In this document: piece after piece, positions 59,060 to 64,000 of the stretch | How positions within the stretch are numbered: the stretch's first letter is position 1 | Layout of the letters: each line of letters starts with the position of its first letter | DNA from: Chloroflexota bacterium | Lineage (GTDB): Bacteria > Chloroflexota > Dehalococcoidia > Bin125 | DNA length: 64,000 nt | Assembly (NCBI GenBank): GCA_003228175.2 | Contig: QGNQ01000007.1 | Coordinates: 16,362 to 80,361 of the forward strand | Reading direction: 5' to 3' | Translations under genes and position numbers: made by a program | Notes under the pieces: generated by a model | Told to the model about the DNA's origin: nothing | What the model saw: only the letters and a program-made list of their open reading frames with translations | Database searches by the model: none

Positions 59060-59947
59060 ATGACGCCCCCCGATACTCCACCCTCCGATATGCCACGAGT
59101 CGATGAGTCTTTGCCGGCGCGGATCGCCCAGGCCATCCTGACCGCCAGCCGCGATGGTCCGCCCCTGGTCAGCTGCAGCGTGATCGCCGCCCCCGAGGCC
59201 TTAGGGGTCGCCGCCGCAATCGGCGACAAGCTCCTCGTCTTCCACGACGGAGCCACGCTGGGCGAGATCGCCTCAGGCGCCCTGGCCGCCGCGATTCGCC
59301 ACGAGGCCCTGGCCGCAATCCCACGCCATGCGGTCGAGACCGCCGCCTTCACCCCCGCCGGCGACCGCATCGATGGCCGCCGCGCGATCGAGGCCGCCGG
59401 CGACGTGATTGAAGTGCTCATGGAGGTCGTCGAGCCCGCCGCGACGCTGCTCGTCGTCGGCGGCGGACACGTGGGGCGTTCCGTCGGGGAGATCGGCGCC
59501 CTGCTGGGCATGAGCGTCGTCGTCCTCGACGACCGCGAAGACTACGCCAACACCGACCGGTTCCCCTTCGCCGATCAAGTGATCTGCGGCGACTTCGCCT
59601 CCGAACTCGACGCCTTCCCCATCAACGCCAACACCTACATCGTGCTGGTCTCCCGTGGCCACAAAGTCGACGAGCTCAGCCTCGCCCGCGTCGTCACCCG
59701 GGGCCCCGCCTACGTCGGCATGATTGGCAGCAAGCGCCGCACCCGAACCGTCCTGGAGCACCTCGCGACCGATGGCATCCGCGCCGACGCCCTGGCCCGC
59801 GTCTTCACCCCGATCGGCCTCGACATCAGAGCCGAAACGCCCGAGGAGATCGCGCTCGCCGTCCTGGCCGAGATCGTCCTCGTCCGCCGCGGCGGTAGTG
59901 GCCGCCCGCTCTCGCCGCCCGGGCAAGCGCTCTCCGGTGACATCTAG
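59060..59947 (+). CDS. XdhC/CoxI-family protein, C-terminal type
   Basis: 295 residues. The C-terminal Rossmann domain is typical of XdhC_C (TLLVVGGGHVGRSVGEIGALLG, VLDDREDYANTDRFP, MIGSKRRTRTVLEHL). The N-terminal domain is degenerate: it lacks the GGGC motif expected in a full XdhC. The next gene supplies that domain separately. XdhC binds and sulfurates molybdenum cofactor for xanthine-dehydrogenase-type enzymes. No such enzyme gene is in the window. Confidence 0.85.
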   Translation: MTPPDTPPSDMPRVDESLPARIAQAILTASRDGPPLVSCSVIAAPEALGVAAAIGDKLLVFHDGATLGEIASGALAAAIRHEALAAIPRHAVETAAFTPAGDRIDGRRAIEAAGDVIEVLMEVVEPAATLLVVGGGHVGRSVGEIGALLGMSVVVLDDREDYANTDRFPFADQVICGDFASELDAFPINANTYIVLVSRGHKVDELSLARVVTRGPAYVGMIGSKRRTRTVLEHLATDGIRADALARVFTPIGLDIRAETPEEIALAVLAEIVLVRRGGSGRPLSPPGQALSGDI

Positions 59948-60075
59948 GCGGCAGCCCCCAGCCGACAACCCCCAGCCGACAGCCTATAATCGCGATCCCA
60001 CCGGGCCGAACCCCGAATCCTCGGGCCGCTGGCGCGCGTCGCCGCCGGACCCGCGCGCAGCAATCAGGAGCCTTC

Positions 60076-60408
60076 ATGCCCAGCGATGAGGTCTACGCTG
60101 AAATCCAAAGCGCCGTCACGGCGGGCGAACCGGCCGTCCTCGCCACGGTCGCGCAGACCTTCGGCAGTACCCCGCGCAAGACCGGCGCGAAGATGGTCGT
60201 CCGTCGCGACGGATCCTTCGTCGGCACCATCGGCGGCGGTTGTGGCGAGGCCGAGGTCTGGCAGGAAGCCATGGACGTCCTCGACGGCGGCGCCGCCCGC
60301 GTCGTCACCGTCGATCTCACCGAGCCCACCGACGGCGAAGACAAAATCTGCGGCGGCGTCATGCGAGTCTTCCTGGAGCCGCTTGGCCGGACGACCGCGG
60401 CACTTTAA
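60076..60408 (+). CDS. XdhC/CoxI N-terminal-domain protein
   Basis: 110 residues from ATG 60076 with CAGGAGCC upstream. It has AVLATVAQTFGSTPRKTGAKMVV, IGGGCGEAEVWQEAM and ICGGVMRVFLEPLG, the N-terminal XdhC domain with both cysteines. Together with the preceding gene it makes a two-protein XdhC. Predicted Moco-binding partner. Confidence 0.88.
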   Translation: MPSDEVYAEIQSAVTAGEPAVLATVAQTFGSTPRKTGAKMVVRRDGSFVGTIGGGCGEAEVWQEAMDVLDGGAARVVTVDLTEPTDGEDKICGGVMRVFLEPLGRTTAAL

Positions 60409-60505
60409 GCGCTAGCCTGCCCCCAACCGAATCCCCCAGTGGCGGGCGCGGGCGCTCGGTCGGAACACGCGCCGCGCTCACGCGCCGGCCCCGCGGAGAC
60501 CCCCC

Positions 60506-60748
60506 ATGAGCGAGCCCCCAGCACTTCCCCCCAGCGACCCCGGCTTCCTCCGCCGCCACGCGCTGATGCTGCTCAGCGCCGCCGCCCTCACCGTCCTCCT
60601 GGTCATCTTCATCGTCCTCAACGACGAAGTCGTCACCGTCGACCTCATCGGCGCCACCGCCGAGCTCCGGCTCGCCTGGGCCCTCCTCATCGCCGCCGCG
60701 GGCGGATTCCTCATTGGCGTCATCCTGCCCCGGCTCCGACGCGGCTAA
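60506..60748 (+). CDS. LapA-domain (DUF1049) membrane protein
   Basis: 80 residues with two membrane helices. The first runs into FIVLNDEVVTVDLIGATAELRLAWALL, the DUF1049/LapA pattern; the second is IAAAGGFLIGVILPRLRRG. Function in this lineage is unknown. Not linked to LPS here, since no LPS genes are seen. Confidence 0.8.
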   Translation: MSEPPALPPSDPGFLRRHALMLLSAAALTVLLVIFIVLNDEVVTVDLIGATAELRLAWALLIAAAGGFLIGVILPRLRRG

Positions 60749-60955
60749 GGTCTTAATAGGGCGAAAGCCTTCCCGCGCAATAGCGGTTTATCGTCACGCC
60801 CGCCCGGCGGCTGGTACACTCACGCGGCAACTCACCGGGCCCCTGCGGTCGTGCGCTCGTGCGCAGACGGGGAAAGTCCGAGGGGCGGTCTTCCGCGCTC
60901 GACCGCGCAGTATGACCGGCGGCCCTATTCCAACGGTTGCGCTGGGAGTATCGCC

Positions 60956-61168
60956 ATGGGATTCGGGCCGGTTGAGGCGATCGTCATAGTCGTGATCGTT
61001 CTCGTCATCTTCGGCGCGGGGCGCCTGACGGGCGTCGGCAAAGCGCTGGGCCAAGGCCTGCGCGAGTTCCGCCAGGAAGCCGCCATCAAGCCAGAGGACG
61101 AAACAGACGACAAGAGCGGCGGTGGCGAGGCCACCCCCACCTCCACGTCGTCGGACGACAAGAGCTAA
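60956..61168 (+). CDS. tatA: twin-arginine translocase subunit TatA/E
   Basis: 70 residues from ATG 60956. A single N-terminal helix (VEAIVIVVIVLVIFGAGRL), the hinge GVGKALGQ and an amphipathic helix GLREFRQEA are TatA-like, with a short polar tail. Tat exports folded proteins; one of the M23 lipoproteins has a Tat-type signal. It is followed by a truncated copy. Confidence 0.88.
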   Translation: MGFGPVEAIVIVVIVLVIFGAGRLTGVGKALGQGLREFRQEAAIKPEDETDDKSGGGEATPTSTSSDDKS

Positions 61169-61200
61169 CCAGACCGCAACATTGCTGCGGCCTCCCTGCA

Positions 61201-61226
61201 ACCAGGCCCGATCACCGGGGCCTGGT
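61201..61226 (+). terminator. hairpin between tatA and its truncated copy
   Basis: ACCAGGCCC, eight-base loop, GGGCCTGGT: a perfect 9-bp stem, no T-run. Could end or pause tatA transcription. Confidence 0.4.
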
Positions 61227-61263
61227 GCGGGGTACCTCCGCTTGAGCGCGACAGGAATCGGGC

Positions 61264-61365
61264 ATGGGTGTTGGACCGGTTGAAGCAATCGTGATTCTCG
61301 CCAGCCTCTTGATAATCTTCGCCGCTGACCCGGTCGGTGGCGTCCACCCCACTAGCACCAGCTAA
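61264..61365 (+). CDS. truncated TatA-like duplicate (33 residues)
   Basis: ATG 61264 to TAA 61363-61365. The N-terminus MGVGPVEAIVI is nearly identical to that of tatA (MGFGPVEAIVI), and the helix continues LASLLIIFAAD. The hinge and amphipathic helix are missing, yet the end HPTSTS resembles the TatA tail PTSTSSDDKS. It has an AGGA upstream and an intact frame. It is either a remnant of a tandem duplication with an internal deletion or a tiny membrane protein. Confidence 0.65.
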   Translation: MGVGPVEAIVILASLLIIFAADPVGGVHPTSTS

Positions 61366-61376
61366 GCACGCCTGCC

Positions 61377-62144
61377 ATGCCGCCTCCCCCACGGCTGCGG
61401 GCGGTCGCCTTCGACCTCTGGGAGACGTTGATCGCGGATCCCCCCGGCCGCGGCCAGGAGCGCGCAGTCGAGCGCGTCGGTCGCGTGGAGGTCGCCCTCC
61501 GTGCCGGCGGCTGGCCTGCCCCTCCGCAAGCCATCGCCGACGCCTTCCAGGCCACCGTCGATGCACTGGTTGTCGTCCACCAGGACAACGTCGACCTCGA
61601 CGCCGCCGGCCGGCTGCAGCTCTTCTACCGCCACCTCGACCCCACCCTCGATCCCGATCGGGACCTGCCCCCGGCCGCCCGCGACGGCATCGCCGAGGCC
61701 ATCCACGGGGGTTCCCGCTACGCGCCACCCCAGCTGCTCCCCGGCGCAATCGAGACGCTCAGCGCCCTGCGCCAAGCCGGCCTGCGCCTGGCCCTCGTCT
61801 CCAACGCCGGCTTCAGCCCCGGCGTCGTCATCCGCGAACTGCTCGCCGATCTCGGCCTTGCCCGCTTCTTCACCGCGCAGGTCTACTCGGACGAGACGCA
61901 GGTCTGGAAGCCCCACGCCCGCATGTTTGACGAAGCCGTCTTCGCGCTTGGCGTTCCCGCCGCTCAGGTTGCCTTCGTTGGCGACCGGCCCATCGCCGAC
62001 ATCCTCGGCGCGCAGCAATTCGGCATCGGCCTCTCCGTCCTCGTCGGTCCCCGCCGCCGCGAGGGTGTTCGCGCCGCCATCGAACTGGACAGCATCGCCG
62101 GCCTCGTCGATGCACTCCGCGAGCGCCGGCTGCTCCCGGCCTAG
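61377..62144 (+). CDS. HAD-superfamily hydrolase
   Basis: 255 residues. Motif I is AFDLWETL, motif II ALVSNAGFSPG, motif III lysine WKPHARMF and motif IV VAFVGDRPIADILGA. The cap is of the helical class. The motif I second Asp position is Trp, as often seen in FDLWGT-type members. Substrate unknown. Confidence 0.85.
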   Translation: MPPPPRLRAVAFDLWETLIADPPGRGQERAVERVGRVEVALRAGGWPAPPQAIADAFQATVDALVVVHQDNVDLDAAGRLQLFYRHLDPTLDPDRDLPPAARDGIAEAIHGGSRYAPPQLLPGAIETLSALRQAGLRLALVSNAGFSPGVVIRELLADLGLARFFTAQVYSDETQVWKPHARMFDEAVFALGVPAAQVAFVGDRPIADILGAQQFGIGLSVLVGPRRREGVRAAIELDSIAGLVDALRERRLLPA

Positions 62145-62217
62145 CGCCCACTCCCCCCACCCGCCGCTGCGGTGCGCGCGCGCGGTCCGTATGATGAATT
62201 CGAGAGGGGGTTCGCGC

Positions 62218-63360
62218 ATGCGAAGTGGTGGCAACGTCCGCTTGGGCAAGATCTTCGGCATCCCCATCCTGCTCGACTACTCCTTCTTCCTCTCCCTCGT
62301 CTTGGTCACCTTCCTGCTGGGCGCCGAGGTCCTGCCGGATCGGGTCCGCCCCGAACCGGATCCCGTCCTCTCCTGGGCGCTGGGCGCAGTGGGCGCCGTC
62401 GTCTTCTTCACCTCCCTGCTCATGCATGAGCTGGCCCACTCCGTCGCCGCCCGCCTCTACGGCCTGCACGTCGCCAACATCACCCTCTTCATCCTGGGCG
62501 GCGTCTCCCAAATCAAAGAAGAGTCCCACTCTCCGATGCAGGAGTTCGTCATCGCCTTCGTGGGTCCCCTCACCAGCGCCATTCTCGGCGGCCTCTTCAT
62601 CGCCGCCGCGCTTCTCGTCGGCGGCGCAAATGAGCTCGTCCCGGAGCTGCTGCTCTGGCTGGGCGCCGGCAACATCATCATCGCCATCTTCAACATGCTG
62701 CCCGGCTTCCCCCTCGACGGCGGCCGCGTCTTCCGCTCCCTTCTCTGGGGCATCACTGGCAATCGCAATCGCTCCACCCGCTGGGCCGCCCGGGTCGGTC
62801 AAGGCTTCGCCGCGCTCATGGTCGGCTGGGGCGTCATCAGCCTGGTCGACATCGGCGGCATCCCGGGCACCGGCTTCGGCGGCATCATGTTCATCTTCGT
62901 CGGCGTCTTCCTCTACAACGCCGCCACGCAGACCGTGCGCTCCGTCGAGGCCCAGCAGATCCTCGCCGGCGTCGTCGTGCGCGATTTCATGTCCACCGAC
63001 CTCCGCACCGTCGAAGCCTCCGCCGCCGTGCGCTGGACGGCCCCCTTCCGTGACAACATCGACCCACGGACCGCATACCTCGTCACCGATAGCGGCACCG
63101 TCGTTGGCCTCGCCACCGGCGCAAGCCTCCTCCTCGTCGACGCGGAGCGCTACCAAACCGCCACCATGCGTGACGTCATGATCCCCGCCGCCAACATCAC
63201 CCCCATCCCCCCCTCCGCCACCGGACAAGAGGCCCTGGAGCGCCTCCAAGTGGGCGACACCCCCCTGCTTCCCGTCGTCGAAAACGGAAAGCTGCTCGGC
63301 CTGATCGGGCTCGACCAGGTGGTCGCCGCGTTGCAGCCGGATGGCGCCGCCGCCGTCTAA
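62218..63360 (+). CDS. M50 site-2-protease-type metalloprotease with CBS domains
   Basis: 380 residues from ATG 62218 with GAGAGGGGG upstream. About six helices include the zinc motif LLMHELAHSVAARL (HExxH) and the third-ligand motif NMLPGFPLDGGRV. Two CBS-like domains end the protein. Intramembrane proteases of this type cut regulatory membrane proteins such as anti-sigma factors. Its stop overlaps the murT start. Confidence 0.92.
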   Translation: MRSGGNVRLGKIFGIPILLDYSFFLSLVLVTFLLGAEVLPDRVRPEPDPVLSWALGAVGAVVFFTSLLMHELAHSVAARLYGLHVANITLFILGGVSQIKEESHSPMQEFVIAFVGPLTSAILGGLFIAAALLVGGANELVPELLLWLGAGNIIIAIFNMLPGFPLDGGRVFRSLLWGITGNRNRSTRWAARVGQGFAALMVGWGVISLVDIGGIPGTGFGGIMFIFVGVFLYNAATQTVRSVEAQQILAGVVVRDFMSTDLRTVEASAAVRWTAPFRDNIDPRTAYLVTDSGTVVGLATGASLLLVDAERYQTATMRDVMIPAANITPIPPSATGQEALERLQVGDTPLLPVVENGKLLGLIGLDQVVAALQPDGAAAV

Positions 63361-64000
63361 GGCGGCCGCCGCCGCCCCGCCCCCCCGCGCCCGCGCCGCC
63401 GTCCTCGCCGGCAAACTGCCGCAGCGTGCCAGCCGTCGGCTCGGTCGTGGCGGCACCGCCCTGCCCGGACTCGTCGCCGCCCGGATCGACGGCGCCCTCG
63501 TCGACCGCCTCGCCTCCCAGCTCAATGCCGCCATTCTCGTCACCGGCACCAACGGCAAAACCACCACCGCCCGCATGCTGGCCACCATCCTCGAGTCCAG
63601 CGGGCGCGTCGTCGTGCACAACCGCGCCGGCTCCAACCTCATGCGGGGCATCGCCGCCGCCCTGATCGACGCCGCCGGGCCCAGCGGCACGCTGCCCGCC
63701 AACGCCGTCGGCGTCTTCGAAACCGACGAAGCCACGCTCCCCCAGGCCGCCGCCGCCGTGCGCCCCACCGCCCTCGTCATCGGCAACCTCTCGCGCGACC
63801 AGCTCGACCGCTACGGCGAAATCGAGGCCGTGCGGGGCCAGTGGCTGGAGACCATCGCGCGGCTGCCCGCCACCACCACCGTCGTCCTCAACGCGGACGA
63901 CCCCTCCGTCTCCACGCTGGCCCGCGCCGCCGCCGGCCCCGTCGTTCAATTCGGCATCCAGGACCCGGACATCGCGGAGGCGTCGCCCGCGCACGGCCCC
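63341..64000 (+). CDS. murT: lipid II isoglutaminyl synthase MurT subunit, 3' end outside window
   Basis: The frame from ATG 63341 is open to the last base (220 codons). It overlaps the M50 stop by 20 bp. Mur-ligase-type P-loop LVTGTNGKTTTARMLATIL, NRAGSNLMRGIA and VLNADDPSVSTLA match MurT, which with GatD amidates peptidoglycan glutamate. The expected C-terminal domain lies past the window. It supports a Gram-positive-type or Chloroflexota cell wall. Confidence 0.88.
   Translation, partial: MAPPPSKAAAAAPPPRARAAVLAGKLPQRASRRLGRGGTALPGLVAARIDGALVDRLASQLNAAILVTGTNGKTTTARMLATILESSGRVVVHNRAGSNLMRGIAAALIDAAGPSGTLPANAVGVFETDEATLPQAAAAVRPTALVIGNLSRDQLDRYGEIEAVRGQWLETIARLPATTTVVLNADDPSVSTLARAAAGPVVQFGIQDPDIAEASPAHGP

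Noticed and set aside
60869..60882. GGGGAAAGTCCGAG, preceded by a hairpin, resembles the 5' P3/P4 part of RNase P RNA.
   Set aside because: The conserved 3' half and the following P RNA segments are absent, and tatA starts 75 bp later, so a full rnpB cannot fit. At most a chance match.

Overview
The window is a very GC-rich (about two-thirds G+C by eye), gene-dense bacterial chromosome segment with no rRNA, tRNA, insertion sequence, prophage or CRISPR array that I could find. It looks like core chromosome of a Terrabacteria lineage, most likely Chloroflexota. The reasons are a CIRCE-controlled hrcA-grpE-dnaK-dnaJ-prmA-rsmE operon, a MurT-type lipid II amidation gene, MoxR/DUF58/TgpA-like and BatA/BatB genes, a split XdhC, a ferredoxin-thioredoxin reductase-like protein and no LPS genes. 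The phylum call is inference from gene content.

Layout. 1-8 kb: BatA and a fused BatB-BatC on the plus strand, converging on a MoxR-DUF58-TgpA-like operon. 8-10.6 kb: a tandem pair of M23 lipoproteins, one with a Sec-type and one with a Tat-type signal. 10.6-17.3 kb: the heat-shock operon with a clear promoter and a perfect CIRCE. 17.4-19.3 kb: a ketosynthase-fold protein and an MBL-fold protein, both missing key active-site residues. 19.5-25.2 kb: rho, talC-type transaldolase, a membrane protein, pyrG, a MoaD/ThiS-like protein and a BtrH_N-like protein. 25.3-30 kb: an M16 peptidase followed by a CoA-ester cluster (degenerate CitE, CitE, acyl-CoA dehydrogenase, MaoC). 30-33.5 kb: DUF402, a CPA2 antiporter and a crotonase. 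33.7-36.3 kb: purA, a CopD-like protein and cytochrome c. 36.3-40.2 kb: dapB-asd-dapA, a DinB-like gene and a glutaredoxin-like gene. 40.3-43.7 kb: pnp and rpsO. 44-47.5 kb: small genes, pepA and an FTR-like gene. 47.5-57 kb: coaBC-coaX, dnaA, oriC, obgE, nadD and gyrB. 57-64 kb: trmO-like, ychF, split xdhC, lapA-like, tatA plus a truncated tatA copy, a HAD hydrolase, an M50 protease and the start of murT.

The most striking observation is the glutaredoxin-like gene at 36326-36568 on the minus strand. It starts at a GTG that overlaps the upstream stop codon (GTGA). It has a TGA exactly where the first cysteine of the CxxC redox motif belongs (UxxC), and a stable hairpin follows at the distance expected of a bacterial SECIS. 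That makes it a candidate selenoprotein. Several other genes are recognisable family members with missing catalytic residues: the transglutaminase-like, ketosynthase-like, MBL-like and second CitE-like proteins. Four of eight convergent gene pairs end on the same CTAG tetranucleotide, so both genes read TAG.
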